Shown: positions 34,765-44,741, counted from the stretch's first letter. The stretch: DNA of 64,000 nucleotides from Glaciecola siphonariae (GCF_042652645.1 NZ_JBHSGU010000002.1:1364001-1428000); one strand, 5' to 3'. A program made the numbers and translations. Notes: generated by a model not told the origin, from the letters alone.

Positions 34765-35057
34765 GCAATACCGCGGGCTCATATTTCAATTTGGTGTATA
34801 AACCACAATCCTCTTTGAAAAGAGTCGTCATCGTGGTGCAGACCACGATCTCCTTGGGCTTCGCTATCTTTAAAATATACATGCGTAACGTCTCAAACAA
34901 ATCTCAATAGGCCAAACAACTGAACAAATAAAAGGAGACAGAGGTCGATTCAAATGACTGCTTTCTATTTTGGGGGATTCCAAAGCGAGTTTGGAATGAC
35001 AGGTATTCTAGTTTTTAGCAATACTGGGCGCCGTTTCTTAAACAGAGTTCAGGTTAC
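34765..35057. other. Intergenic region with hairpins
   Basis: This 293-bp gap follows the PspB-like gene. It contains several small hairpins: CTCTT-TGAA-AAGAG, then CGTGGT-GCAG-ACCACG near 34830-34850, and ATTCCAAA-GCGAG-TTTGGAAT at 34977-34997. The last sits in GGGGGATTCC...GGAATGAC, a form common in dispersed bacterial repeats. No gene is supported. Confidence 0.4.
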
Positions 35058-35327
35058 TTAATATTTACCCATTTGGTTGGTCACTAAATTTACCCATGCA
35101 AAATGCGGGTTAGTCTTTTCAGCCAGCATCATTTGAATATCATCAAGAACCACGCACGCCTTTAAGCCATTTGTTTGGCTTAGTTCTATGCATTCTTGTC
35201 GGCGGTCGTTTATGAGGGTGGTTAAGGCCTTACCGCGTATTTCTGAAGAGTCTTTACCTATCAGATTTATCGGTAATTGGTACATGCATGCAATTTCAAC
35301 ATAATCGAATGTTTGACAACTTATCAT
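35058..35327 (-). CDS. Rof/YaeO-like protein (putative Rho-binding antiterminator family)
   Basis: This 89-residue protein opens with ISCQTFDYVEIACMYQLPIN, followed by KDSSEIRGKALTT, RRQECIELSQTNG and CVVLDDIQMM. These lines up with the Rof (YaeO) fold pattern: a Cys-x-x-Tyr/Phe-Asp-Tyr-x-Glu-x-Ala-Cys start, a small beta barrel, and the closing LDxI. Rof inhibits Rho-dependent termination. The family call rests on this pattern alone. ATG 35327 is chosen because GGAGA lies about 7 nt upstream, so the frame opening at 35369 is too long. It stands alone on the minus strand. Confidence 0.55.
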   Translation of the reverse strand: MISCQTFDYVEIACMYQLPINLIGKDSSEIRGKALTTLINDRRQECIELSQTNGLKACVVLDDIQMMLAEKTNPHFAWVNLVTNQMGKY

Positions 35328-35534
35328 ATCATTTCTCCGTACCAGTGCTGTTGATTGACCTCGTCGCATTAAGCGCCATGTCCTGTGGTGTTAAATCCCA
35401 CATCCACAGGTGTAATGGTAATCTAGAAGACCGCAAACCAACTCATTTTGTTGCACCATGTTATATACTTACGGCCAATGTAGTCGGAAATATTAAGCAC
35501 TAAGTAGTTTACACGCTGGCGAGTCAACGGTGGC

Positions 35535-37493
35535 TTAGCCGCCATCTAGCAAGAATTTTTCTATTCGCTCCACCCGGCGCGGTTTACCAGACAAAACAAT
35601 CACATCGTTGACTCTTATTACAAAATCGTCGGCTGGGCTTACTATTTCCTCGTCGTCTCTGCGCACCGAGGCAACGCTCACCTTTCTTCGAAGAATATCA
35701 AGTTCATTGATGGATTTATTCGCAGCAAATGCGTCGCTGCTTATTACCACCGCATGCAAAAACTCTAGCTTGTCTTTAGTGCCATAACTGATTTGTGTTG
35801 TTTCGCCTGGGTAAAAACCATGCATGTGTACATAGCCTTTTTTGCGCTCATTACGCACGCGTTTTAAAATACGCGACATGGGCACACCGGCATAGTGTAA
35901 TACTTGCGATATCAACATCAAACTGCCCTCCTGCACTTCAGGCACGACCTGCTTAGCGCCTGCGGTATAAAGGTCGTCCATTTTATAGTCTTTGCGCGTG
36001 CGCACGATAATCGTTATCTCAGGATTAATTGCGGCAATACGCGTGATCACTTTGAGCGAGGTGTTGTGGTTGTCAAACGTAATGATAACTAACTTACACT
36101 GCGCTATGTGCGCGCTTAACAGAATGTCTTTGTTTGCTGCGTCGCCAAAATATATGTGCTCGCCGGCAGCGCGGCTCTCTTGGACTCGGATGGGGTCAAT
36201 ATCAATCACTGCATAGTCGAGCTTTTCTAATTTCATTATTTTGGATATCGATTGACCCACCCGACCAAACCCTAAAATTAATACCTCGGGTGTACTGTCC
36301 CTCGGGGTCTCGGGTTCAAATCCCACCTTTGGTGCTTTGCTGAGTTTACTTGCCAGCGCACCGCTTTTGTTAATCATGTAAGGGGTAATTGCCATGCTAA
36401 TCAGCCCCACGCATATGATCATCGATGAGGTATATTCATCTATCACCCTGTTCTCGAGGGCTAGGGCGGCAAGAACAAATGAAAACTCCCCCATTTGTGC
36501 TAGCTTGATGCCCGCTGCCCAAGCATCTTGAGGTTCCGTGCCGTATATGGCAGCGGCTAAACGCAGCAGTGCCGCTTTCACCACCACCAAAAGCACTAGG
36601 CCTAAGGCAATCCAGTGAAACTGAGACAGCAGTATGCTGATGTCTAACTGCATACCAACGGTAATGAAGAACAAGCCCATTAGGATGTCTCTAAACGGCC
36701 TGATGTCAGCTTCGAGCTGATGGCGGTACTGCGACTCGCTTAGCATCATTCCGGCAAGAAATGCACCTAGGGCCATCGAAAGACCAAACGCATACGTGGC
36801 ACCAGCCGCTAGCAGTGCAATCACGAGCGTGCATAAAACAAATAGCTCGTCTGTGCGAGTTTTTGCTATTTCGTTAAAGATACGCGGCAATAACCATTTG
36901 CCCACAGATAAGAGCACTGCCACAACCAGCACTCCCTTCAAGAGCGCCATAGCTAGCGCAGTGGCGATTGTGTTTTCTGCAGATACCGCGAGCAGAGGAA
37001 TTGCAATCAGAAAAGGCACAACTGCCAAATCCTGGAACAACAACACACTTACCGCTACTTGTGAGCGCTTGGTGTTTAAACGGCCCTGCTCATCAATTGT
37101 TTTAATGACGATGGCGGTTGATGAAAGCGCAAGTGTCCCGCCTATGATAATGGCAGAGGTAAGAGTTTGCCCCATCGCCATGGCAAGAGCGGCAAATACC
37201 GCCGTTGTCAAAAGCATTTGTCCGGCTCCCACACCAAATACCAGTCGACGCATGGCAATTAGCTTTGCAAGTGAGAACTCTAAGCCAAGGGTGAAAAGCA
37301 AAAATACAATGCCCACTTCGCCTGCAAGATGCATTTGATGGGTGTCAGAGAACAAGTCGAGCGTTTGCGGACCGGTAAGCACTCCTGCACACAGATACGC
37401 CAGTATTGGCGGCAGATTCAAGCGTTTAAATTGCCAAACCAAGAACGCGGCAATTAACATCAACAAGAGAATGCTTAGAAATATTTGATCCAT
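35535..37493 (-). CDS. Monovalent cation:proton antiporter-2 (Kef/YbaL-like) with TrkA domains
   Basis: This protein of 652 residues has about twelve membrane helices forming a CPA2 Na/H-exchanger domain (about 1-385). A cytoplasmic RCK/TrkA-N domain starts near 405 (EVLILGFGRVGQSISKIMKL, a nucleotide-binding GxGxxG), and a TrkA-C domain lies at about 570-650 ending RRVERIEKFLLDGG. Family members move K+ or Na+ against H+ across the inner membrane, controlled by nucleotides or glutathione adducts. No KefF/KefG-type ancillary gene is adjacent, so the precise Kef subtype is open. Confidence 0.9.
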   Translation of the reverse strand: MDQIFLSILLLMLIAAFLVWQFKRLNLPPILAYLCAGVLTGPQTLDLFSDTHQMHLAGEVGIVFLLFTLGLEFSLAKLIAMRRLVFGVGAGQMLLTTAVFAALAMAMGQTLTSAIIIGGTLALSSTAIVIKTIDEQGRLNTKRSQVAVSVLLFQDLAVVPFLIAIPLLAVSAENTIATALAMALLKGVLVVAVLLSVGKWLLPRIFNEIAKTRTDELFVLCTLVIALLAAGATYAFGLSMALGAFLAGMMLSESQYRHQLEADIRPFRDILMGLFFITVGMQLDISILLSQFHWIALGLVLLVVVKAALLRLAAAIYGTEPQDAWAAGIKLAQMGEFSFVLAALALENRVIDEYTSSMIICVGLISMAITPYMINKSGALASKLSKAPKVGFEPETPRDSTPEVLILGFGRVGQSISKIMKLEKLDYAVIDIDPIRVQESRAAGEHIYFGDAANKDILLSAHIAQCKLVIITFDNHNTSLKVITRIAAINPEITIIVRTRKDYKMDDLYTAGAKQVVPEVQEGSLMLISQVLHYAGVPMSRILKRVRNERKKGYVHMHGFYPGETTQISYGTKDKLEFLHAVVISSDAFAANKSINELDILRRKVSVASVRRDDEEIVSPADDFVIRVNDVIVLSGKPRRVERIEKFLLDGG

Positions 37494-37674
37494 GGTGTCT
37501 CCAGCATTAATACCAAAACGGGCACGGTCTTTGCTTTGTTCCTTGCGTGAGGAAGTAAGTAAGCGAAAAAAGTCGTTGGTATACCTACAGAGTAATAGAT
37601 ATCAACGGGTATTACTACGCAATGTCAGATTTATGACGCTTTATTTTTAAGGTATGAAGTACTTGGAGCAAACC

Positions 37675-38577
37675 ATGGAAATCAGTCCTATGACGCAAGA
37701 AACTAGCAGCAATGCAGCCTATTTGAATACCGACGCTGACGTCACTGTTTTGACGATGGCTGAATCGGCGCACATCATGCGCGCAATGCTCTCTTCCATC
37801 GATTTAGAAGAGCTCATTAACGACTACTTCATTATTTTGTCTGACAAACTACCTTGCAGCTCTCTAAAATTAAGCTTTGCCGACAAAGTACTCAAAACCG
37901 GCAAATCGAAAATGCGCTCGCGCATTATGAAAATATCTATTTACTATGGTCACCCTTTCGGTACGCCTCAGCATGCGCAGTTATCTTACTCATTTGCAAA
38001 AGTCCTCACGCCCGTTCAGCGCAAACTGTTATCGGAAATACATGGTATTTTTGCAATGAGTCTGCGTCATGCTTTGGAGTACTACCGTATTAGCCAGTTA
38101 GCAACCAAAGATATGTTAACCGGACTGGGCAACCGTAATAGCTTTAACGAATCTATTAGCAAGTTAATCAGTATTAGCAAACGCAACGAAGAGACCTTTG
38201 GCTTGCTAGTATTCGATTTGGACAACTTTAAAACAGTCAACGACCGCTTTGGTCATCAGGAAGGTGATCAAGTGTTGATTGCTTTTGCCGAAATACTGAA
38301 TCACAGCTTACGAGATTCTGATCATGCCTTTAGATTTGGTGGTGATGAATTTTGCTGTTTACTGATTGATAGCAACCCTAAGGCGAATGAAATGGTAGCC
38401 AACCGCATCACAAACGCTATCAACAAACATCCGTTGTTCATGCAGCACGGCGTATCGAGCAGTGTGGGCGCCACATCTTTTGTAGATGGAGATAGCAGCG
38501 AAAGTATTTTCAGCCGAGCAGACTCTGCGCTTTATGCCGCCAAAGAGTCAGGGAAAAACCTATTTATAGCAGCTTAA
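37675..38577 (+). CDS. Diguanylate cyclase (GGDEF domain)
   Basis: This cytoplasmic protein has 300 residues. The N-terminal region (about 1-140) has no named fold visible. The C-terminal GGDEF domain (about 145-300) starts DMLTGLGNRNSFNESISKL, has the metal-binding LLVFDLDNFKTVNDRFGH, and an intact active site FRFGGDEF. RDSD five residues before GGDEF is an allosteric I-site (RxxD), so product inhibition by cyclic di-GMP is expected. ATG 37675 is preferred to 37654 because GGAG lies 6 nt upstream. A strong terminator follows. Confidence 0.9.
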   Translation: MEISPMTQETSSNAAYLNTDADVTVLTMAESAHIMRAMLSSIDLEELINDYFIILSDKLPCSSLKLSFADKVLKTGKSKMRSRIMKISIYYGHPFGTPQHAQLSYSFAKVLTPVQRKLLSEIHGIFAMSLRHALEYYRISQLATKDMLTGLGNRNSFNESISKLISISKRNEETFGLLVFDLDNFKTVNDRFGHQEGDQVLIAFAEILNHSLRDSDHAFRFGGDEFCCLLIDSNPKANEMVANRITNAINKHPLFMQHGVSSSVGATSFVDGDSSESIFSRADSALYAAKESGKNLFIAA

Positions 38578-38608
38578 CAGCCCTCTCCTGTGAGCCTGTT
38601 AGTCTATT

Positions 38609-38632
38609 GCCCGCATTATGCGGGCTTTTTTT
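38609..38632 (+). terminator. Intrinsic terminator after the diguanylate cyclase gene
   Basis: GCCCGCA-TTA-TGCGGGC forms a perfect 7-bp stem with a 3-nt loop, followed directly by seven T residues. It lies 31 bp after the cyclase stop and stops plus-strand transcription before the convergent tilS gene. Confidence 0.92.
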
Positions 38633-38678
38633 AATTTGAGTTTTAGGTACCTAGGCCCAAAGCAATCGCGGTTTTTTG

Positions 38679-38726
38679 CTTTATTTTTTGCTCGGCTTTT
38701 TACTTTATTTTTTGCTCGGCTTTTTT
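38679..38726. repeat. 24-bp tandem duplication at the tilS 3' end
   Basis: Two adjacent copies of a 24-bp unit beginning CTTTATTTTTTGCTCGGCTT occupy 38679-38702 and 38703-38726. The second copy includes the tilS stop and its last codons (RKKPSKK). The first lies just beyond the stop, so the coding end appears duplicated into the 3' flank, as by replication slippage. Confidence 0.75.
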
Positions 38727-40261
38727 CTAAGCATTTGCACTTCACAAGCCTCTTTTGGAGCTATGGCGCGCTTAACAACTGCGTCTAAATTAATATCTCG
38801 CCCAACACAAATGACGGTATCGTTGCACATCAAAATAGGCACTTGCGCTCGCTGCCATGGTGGTATCTGTTTTTCTTGAAACCACTTTTTGATACTTTTT
38901 GACGGTCGCTTTGGATGGAGTCGACAGCGCTTGGCGAATCCGCCAAACTCAATTCGAAAAAAACAAGAATCGACGTCAAAATCACGGAGGTAAATGCACT
39001 CATGTAGTTTGCTCACCGCATCGTCATCGCGTTCAACATCGGGTCCACTATCGAGTTCACTCTCTTGTTTTGAATCGGGCACCGGCGTTCCTAGCTGCGA
39101 AGAACTGCTGGCGTCTGCTTTACATAGCGCAAGCCTTACATCGAGTAAGTCATGCTGCAATACACCGTGCATATCAAAGGTCACTTTTATAGGCAGTATG
39201 GTTTGGGCTGTGCTATTAGGGCTTTGCGCATTTTCAGGAGAGTGATGCTCGATAGTTCTTTTTTGGCTAGACTCAAGGTAGAGTTTATCCTTGTAGCGAC
39301 GCACAGTATGGATATGCCATCCACACTGACCTTGTGCGTCTGGCTTAGCAGTACAAATCTGTATGATTTGCCCAAGCACGGCAGTACTGGGTGCGAGCGT
39401 GCCCTGCATTTTAAGCCAATATCGAATTAGCGCAGATTGAGAGGCTGCAGATAAACCTAATAATGGCTCAATAAGCAAGCGCTGCCTTTCATCGATAGTC
39501 TGTTTTGCTAACAAGGCCATGTATTCGTCAATCACTTCTGCGCTTTGAGCGCAGTGCTCGGCGCTTCTGCTCACGGTTGCGCAAATTGATGGCCATTTTT
39601 CTTGCAGAACGGGCATGACGCTGTGACGCAGAAAGTTTCGATAGAAGGCTTGGTCGTCATTTGACTCATCTTCAATCCAGCTCAGGCGATGCGCATCGGC
39701 ATATTGCTCAATTTGAGCACGCGTCAACCTCAACAAGGGTCTTGCAAAACGAGTGTGCCTAGTGTCTGTTTGCTCTTCAAGCCTAGACTGGCGAGTAAAC
39801 TCACTTGCCATTGCACTTAGCCCATCAAGACCCGCGCCCCTTGCTAACTGCAATAAAAAGGTTTCAGCTTGGTCGTTTTGGTGTTGGGCCAACAGTACAA
39901 GCTCTGTATCTTGTGCCAAGGCCTGAATAGCAGAGTAACGCGCATTTCTCGCCTCCTGCTCAATACTCTTGCCGGACGCCTGACTTACACTCACTCTTTT
40001 AATATGAAGCGGAATATTTAGGCTATCGCATATGTTCTTGCAATGCCCTTCCCATTGCTCGGCATAAGCGCTCAAGCCATGATTAATCTGAATAGCACTA
40101 AGCTGAAGATTGGTCTGGTCTGCCAAGCTAGCGCTTAGCTGGGCACATACATGCAGTAATACCGTAGAATCGAGGCCACCGCTGTAAGCAATAGCCAAGC
40201 GGCGAGCACTACCGATTGAGCGCGATAGATTATTGAGAAAAATAGCGTCTAGCGAGCTCAT
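38705..40261 (-). CDS. tilS: tRNA(Ile)-lysidine synthetase
   Basis: This ATP-pyrophosphatase family enzyme of 518 residues converts the wobble cytidine of tRNA-Ile(CAU) to lysidine, so that it reads AUA codons. The P-loop is AIAYSGGLDSTVLLH near residue 23-37, and LLAQHQNDQAETFLLQLARG is the second family motif. A central TilS substrate-binding region and a C-terminal domain (about 430-510) with KRCRLHPKRPSKSIKKWFQE are present, so the protein is full length. It is the last gene of the conserved minus-strand cluster, 27 bp after accA. Confidence 0.93.
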   Translation of the reverse strand: MSSLDAIFLNNLSRSIGSARRLAIAYSGGLDSTVLLHVCAQLSASLADQTNLQLSAIQINHGLSAYAEQWEGHCKNICDSLNIPLHIKRVSVSQASGKSIEQEARNARYSAIQALAQDTELVLLAQHQNDQAETFLLQLARGAGLDGLSAMASEFTRQSRLEEQTDTRHTRFARPLLRLTRAQIEQYADAHRLSWIEDESNDDQAFYRNFLRHSVMPVLQEKWPSICATVSRSAEHCAQSAEVIDEYMALLAKQTIDERQRLLIEPLLGLSAASQSALIRYWLKMQGTLAPSTAVLGQIIQICTAKPDAQGQCGWHIHTVRRYKDKLYLESSQKRTIEHHSPENAQSPNSTAQTILPIKVTFDMHGVLQHDLLDVRLALCKADASSSSQLGTPVPDSKQESELDSGPDVERDDDAVSKLHECIYLRDFDVDSCFFRIEFGGFAKRCRLHPKRPSKSIKKWFQEKQIPPWQRAQVPILMCNDTVICVGRDINLDAVVKRAIAPKEACEVQMLRKKPSKK

Positions 40262-40288
40262 GGGCTTTGCTACGCCGCAGGTAAACCG

Positions 40289-41245
40289 CTAGCAATATCC
40301 AAACGACATCAGACGGTCATAGCGCTCTTGTAAAAGCTGCTCAGTAGACAAACCGTTTAATTGCGCAAGCTGTTGCTTGATGGTTGCTTTTAGATTACCC
40401 GCCATCGCTTTATGGTCTCGATGAGCGCCGCCAAGAGGTTCATCAACGATTGTGTTAATCAGGCCAAGCTCTTTTATCTGCACAGCAGTCACGCCCATTG
40501 CTGCCGCCGCGATGGGGGCTTTTTCAGCGCTTTTCCACAATATAGACGCACATCCTTCGGGTGAGATAACTGAATAAGTTGAATATTGCAGCATGTTGAC
40601 CCTATCTCCCACACCAATCGCCAGTGCACCGCCTGAGCCACCCTCGCCGATGACTGTGCAAATCGTTGGTACTTTGAGGTCTGCCATGACTTTTAAGTTC
40701 ATTGCTATTGCTTCACTTTGCCCGCGCTCTTCTGCACCAACGCCAGGATATGCACCTGGGGTATCAATAAAGGTCAAAATAGGCAGCTTAAAACGCTCAG
40801 CCATTCGCATCAGTCTGAGCGCTTTGCGATAACCCTCTGGCTTGGGCATACCAAAATTGCGTTTGATTTTTTCATGGGTATCGCGCCCTTTTTGATGGCC
40901 AATTACCATCACCGGCATGTCATCTAAACGTGCTAAACCACCTATAATCGCCTTGTCGTCGGCAAAGACTCTGTCACCGGCGAGCTCATCAAAGTCGAGG
41001 AGCATATTGTCGATATAATCTTGTGTATAAGGGCGCATAGGATGACGGGCAACTTGAGAAATCTGCCATGCGCCGAGTCCAGAAAATATTTTACGCGTTA
41101 GTTCGCCACTTTTTTCGCGCAAGCGAGAGATTTCTTCTTCAATGCCTACGTCGAATTCACCGCCCTGATTAACGAGCCGCAGCTCCTCAATTTTCGCTTC
41201 CAACTCTGCGATAGGCTGCTCAAAATCCAAAAAGTGTGACCCCAT
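40289..41245 (-). CDS. accA: Acetyl-CoA carboxylase carboxyltransferase subunit alpha
   Basis: This protein of 318 residues, the usual length, forms the alpha half of the carboxyltransferase that moves CO2 from biotin to acetyl-CoA, the first step of fatty-acid synthesis. Family marks are LDFEQPIAELEAKIEELR, MPKPEGYRKALRLM, DTPGAYPGVGAEERGQSEAI and GEGGSGGALAIGVGD. It lies between dnaE and tilS, as in other gammaproteobacteria, and starts 32 bp after the dnaE stop. AccD and AccBC must be encoded elsewhere. Confidence 0.97.
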   Translation of the reverse strand: MGSHFLDFEQPIAELEAKIEELRLVNQGGEFDVGIEEEISRLREKSGELTRKIFSGLGAWQISQVARHPMRPYTQDYIDNMLLDFDELAGDRVFADDKAIIGGLARLDDMPVMVIGHQKGRDTHEKIKRNFGMPKPEGYRKALRLMRMAERFKLPILTFIDTPGAYPGVGAEERGQSEAIAMNLKVMADLKVPTICTVIGEGGSGGALAIGVGDRVNMLQYSTYSVISPEGCASILWKSAEKAPIAAAAMGVTAVQIKELGLINTIVDEPLGGAHRDHKAMAGNLKATIKQQLAQLNGLSTEQLLQERYDRLMSFGYC

Positions 41246-41276
41246 TATTTATCCTAATCTGTTCTTATAATCTTCG

Positions 41277-44200
41277 TTATTGAAAAACAAGGCTAACGTT
41301 CTCAGCGCCTAATGCGTGCCCTAGGCTTGAAAGCAATTCATCCTGCGGGTCTACAAACCATGCCGCGGATGTGGCCAATACTGCACTTGCATCAGTATGC
41401 TCAACCTGAATGTGTAGCGGACAGCTGCCCCCTCGATAGGGTTGCAGTATATCCTGAATCTTCGCCACTGACGATACTGTACACTGTTCTGCGCGCAAAT
41501 GTAGTTTTAACTGACGCACATATTTGCTGCGCACCTGCATTAGCGTCAATACCTCAACGGCGTTCATTGTATTGCCACCGCTGTATTCATCAAAGCTGAC
41601 CTGTCCTTTTATCCACAAAAGATTGTCTGCCGTTAGGATGTCTTCGTATCGTTCATATATTTCAGGATACAAACGTATATCAACCCTAGCCGACTTATCG
41701 TCTAAGGTAACGAGCGCCCAGCGACGGCCTTTTTTGTTAGTCATGACTCTCACGCCTAACACCAAACCCAGCGTACTTACGTAGTTCTCTTTTCCAGTGG
41801 GCTTTAAGTCAACTAAACGCGCGTCGGTATACTGTTTAATTTCATCCACATATTGGTTAATGGGATGCCCGGTTAAATATAAACCAAGGGTTTCCTTTTC
41901 ACCGTCTAACCATACCTTCTCAGACCATTTTGGCACCTGCCTAAACGCCTTGTCAGCATCTTGCGCTACTTCGGTATCCATGCCAAATAAATCGCCTTGG
42001 CCCGCGGCGGCCGCCTTTGCATTTTGCATCGCTGTATCTAAGGCATCTTTTAAACTTGCCATGAGTGAAGCTCGATGCGGGCCTAAGTTATCCATTGCAC
42101 CTGAAAGCACTAGCTTCTCAAGCACGCGCTTATTGATTTTTTTAACGTCTACTTTTTCACAAAAATCAAACAGATTGAGGAAGGGGCCTTCTGTTTCCCG
42201 CGCGTGGATAATGGCCTCAACAGGCCCCTCACCTACCCCTTTAATGGCACCGATTCCGTAGACGATTTGACCCTCTTTGTTAACGGTAAACTTATACTGT
42301 CCAGCGTTTAAGTCGGGTGGCAAAATCGTTAGGCCCATACGGTTACATTCATCTACCAGGGTCACGATTTTATCGGTATTGTCCATATCTGCCGACAGCA
42401 CCGCAGCCATAAATTCAGCGGGGTAATGCACCTTTAACCAAAGCGTTTGATACGACACCAGCGCATAGGCTGCAGAGTGTGACTTGTTAAAACCGTAGCC
42501 TGCGAACTTTTCAACCAAGTCAAAAATTTTAATGGCCAGTGTGGGGTCAATGTTGTTTTTAGCCGCACCTTCTTCAAAGCTGGCGCGCTGCTTTTCCATT
42601 TCTTCTGCTTTTTTCTTGCCCATTGCACGACGAAGTAAGTCAGCACCGCCAAGGGAGTAACCAGACATCACCTGCGCAATTTGCATCACCTGCTCTTGGT
42701 ATAAAATAATGCCGTAGGTTGGCTCCAAGATTTCTTCTAAGCATTCGTGTTGATATTCAGCGTCGGGATATGAGATTTTTTCTCGACCGTGTTTTCGGTC
42801 AATAAAGTTATCCACCATGCCCGATTGCAGAGGTCCGGGGCGAAATAGCGCCACAAGTGCAATAATGTCCTCAAAACTGTCTGGACGAAGGCGCTTAATG
42901 AGGTCTTTCATACCGCGGGATTCAAGCTGAAAAACGGCAGTGGTTTCAGCTGCTTGCAATGATTTAAAAGAAGGCGGGTCAACAAGCGGAATTTGCGTGA
43001 TATCGATTTCTTCGCCGCGCACTTCTCTTATCATATCAATCGCCCACTGAATAATGGTGAGCGTTCGCAGTCCTAAAAAGTCAAACTTAACCAAACCAGC
43101 GGTTTCAACGTCGTTTTTATCAAATTGCGTGACCGGATTTGCGCCTGTATCGTCGCAATAAAGCGGGGCAAAATCAATGATGGTGGTTGGAGAGATAACC
43201 ACGCCTCCAGCGTGCTTACCGGCGTTGCGCGTGACACCTTCTAATATGCGCGCCATGTCAATGAGTTCTTTAACTTCTTCATCACTGTCATAGGCTTGCT
43301 GCAGTCGGGGCTCCACATCAAACGCTTTTTTCAGCGTCATTCCTGGGTCGCCCGGTATAAGCTTTGAAATTCTATCTACAAAGCCATATGGATGCCCGAG
43401 CACGCGCCCAACGTCGCGGATAACTGCTTTTGCCGCCATTGTACCAAAGGTAATAATTTGCGATACGGCGTCACGCCCATACATTTGCGCCACGTGATCA
43501 ATAACTTCGTCACGTCGGTCCATGCAAAAGTCGATGTCAAAATCGGGCATCGATACCCGCTCAGGGTTTAAAAATCGTTCAAAAAGCAGGTCAAACTCCA
43601 AGGGGTCGAGGTCGGTAATATCCAGCGCATAAGCCACTAGTGAACCTGCACCCGAACCACGACCGGGTCCTACTGGAATATTGTTATCTTTGCTCCACTG
43701 AATAAATTCCATAACAATAAGAAAGTAGCCAGGAAAGCCCATATTGTTAATAACTTCGAGCTCTATGGCCAAGCGCTCATCATATTCTTTTCGCTTCTCG
43801 GCACGCTCTTGTTCGTCTGGAAAGAGTTTTAGCAAACGCCGCTCTAGGCCCTCTTGAGACACTTTGATTAGGAAATCTTCAGTACTCATCTCGCCGGTTG
43901 GGAACTGTGGCAAGAAATACTTGCCAAGCGTTAATTCGACGTTGCAGCGCTTAGCAATTTCGACGGAATTTTCTAGCGCTTCTGGAATATCGTCGAACAA
44001 TTCACACATTTGCTCTGCTGAGCGCAAGAACTGCTCTGGTGAATATTTTTTCGGGCGGCGGTTATCATCAAGGGTGTAACCATCGCTGATGCAAACCCTA
44101 ACCTCGTGGGGTTCAAAATCTTGTTCTCGTAAAAAACGTACCTTGTTTGTTGCTACTACGGCTATGTCTTGCTCCGATGCCAGCTCAACCGCACCGTGTA

Positions 44201-44741
44201 TATGCGTGTTTTCGTTAGGATGACCTACTCGGTTAAGCTCAATATAAAATCTATCCTGAAAATGCGAATGATAAAACTGAGCAACACTGCGCGCCAAGGG
44301 CAATTTTTCTTGGCATAAGGCAATGCCTAAATCGCCATGAATACCCCCACTTAACAAAATCACGCCCTCGGCAAAATCTGCCAACCATGCTTGCTGCACC
44401 ACCACTTTGTGCTGCACATGGCCTTGTAGATAGGCTTTAGAAATAAGATTAGTGATATTTTTATAGCCAGTCATATCCATAGCAATCAAGGTCACTTGGA
44501 CTATTTCATCTTCTATGAACTGGCTTAAAACGTTTATATCACAGGCGATAATTGGTTTAATGCCCTTGGCATAAGCCGAAGAGTAGAATTTAACTAAACC
44601 GCATAGATTCATCTGGTCGCTTATGGCAATCGCAGGCATGTCGAGTTGCGCGGCAGCATCGAGAATAGGATTGACTTTGTTCAGTCCATCAATCATCGAA
44701 TAGTCGCTGTGCACATTCAAATGAACAAACTTCGCGCTCAC
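41277..44741 (-). CDS. dnaE: DNA polymerase III alpha subunit
   Basis: This replicative polymerase catalytic subunit has 1154 residues. It opens with the PHP domain (FVHLNVHSDYSMIDGLNKVN). The polymerase core carries GPGRGSGAGSLVAYALDITD and the catalytic aspartates in MPDFDIDFCMDRRDEV. Helix-hairpin-helix and C-terminal OB-fold (VSTLGLVLGVRVMTNKKGRR) follow. GTG 44741 is chosen over the frame opening at 44768. AAGGAG lies 10 nt before the GTG, and the resulting MSAKFVHLNVHSDYSM matches how the family begins. The order rnhB-dnaE-accA is conserved. Confidence 0.96.
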   Translation of the reverse strand: MSAKFVHLNVHSDYSMIDGLNKVNPILDAAAQLDMPAIAISDQMNLCGLVKFYSSAYAKGIKPIIACDINVLSQFIEDEIVQVTLIAMDMTGYKNITNLISKAYLQGHVQHKVVVQQAWLADFAEGVILLSGGIHGDLGIALCQEKLPLARSVAQFYHSHFQDRFYIELNRVGHPNENTHIHGAVELASEQDIAVVATNKVRFLREQDFEPHEVRVCISDGYTLDDNRRPKKYSPEQFLRSAEQMCELFDDIPEALENSVEIAKRCNVELTLGKYFLPQFPTGEMSTEDFLIKVSQEGLERRLLKLFPDEQERAEKRKEYDERLAIELEVINNMGFPGYFLIVMEFIQWSKDNNIPVGPGRGSGAGSLVAYALDITDLDPLEFDLLFERFLNPERVSMPDFDIDFCMDRRDEVIDHVAQMYGRDAVSQIITFGTMAAKAVIRDVGRVLGHPYGFVDRISKLIPGDPGMTLKKAFDVEPRLQQAYDSDEEVKELIDMARILEGVTRNAGKHAGGVVISPTTIIDFAPLYCDDTGANPVTQFDKNDVETAGLVKFDFLGLRTLTIIQWAIDMIREVRGEEIDITQIPLVDPPSFKSLQAAETTAVFQLESRGMKDLIKRLRPDSFEDIIALVALFRPGPLQSGMVDNFIDRKHGREKISYPDAEYQHECLEEILEPTYGIILYQEQVMQIAQVMSGYSLGGADLLRRAMGKKKAEEMEKQRASFEEGAAKNNIDPTLAIKIFDLVEKFAGYGFNKSHSAAYALVSYQTLWLKVHYPAEFMAAVLSADMDNTDKIVTLVDECNRMGLTILPPDLNAGQYKFTVNKEGQIVYGIGAIKGVGEGPVEAIIHARETEGPFLNLFDFCEKVDVKKINKRVLEKLVLSGAMDNLGPHRASLMASLKDALDTAMQNAKAAAAGQGDLFGMDTEVAQDADKAFRQVPKWSEKVWLDGEKETLGLYLTGHPINQYVDEIKQYTDARLVDLKPTGKENYVSTLGLVLGVRVMTNKKGRRWALVTLDDKSARVDIRLYPEIYERYEDILTADNLLWIKGQVSFDEYSGGNTMNAVEVLTLMQVRSKYVRQLKLHLRAEQCTVSSVAKIQDILQPYRGGSCPLHIQVEHTDASAVLATSAAWFVDPQDELLSSLGHALGAENVSLVFQ

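Noticed and set aside
36301..36330. T-loop-like GGGTTCAAATCCC, suggesting a tRNA
   Set aside because: It lies inside the intact Kef-type antiporter gene, and no acceptor stem, anticodon arm or D arm can be formed around it.
36796..37338. 180-residue plus-strand frame
   Set aside because: It is a shadow of the membrane domain of the antiporter on the other strand, with low-complexity Ser/Ala/Thr composition.
41797..42261. 154-residue plus-strand frame
   Set aside because: It is antisense to the C-terminal half of dnaE and has no independent start signal or motif.
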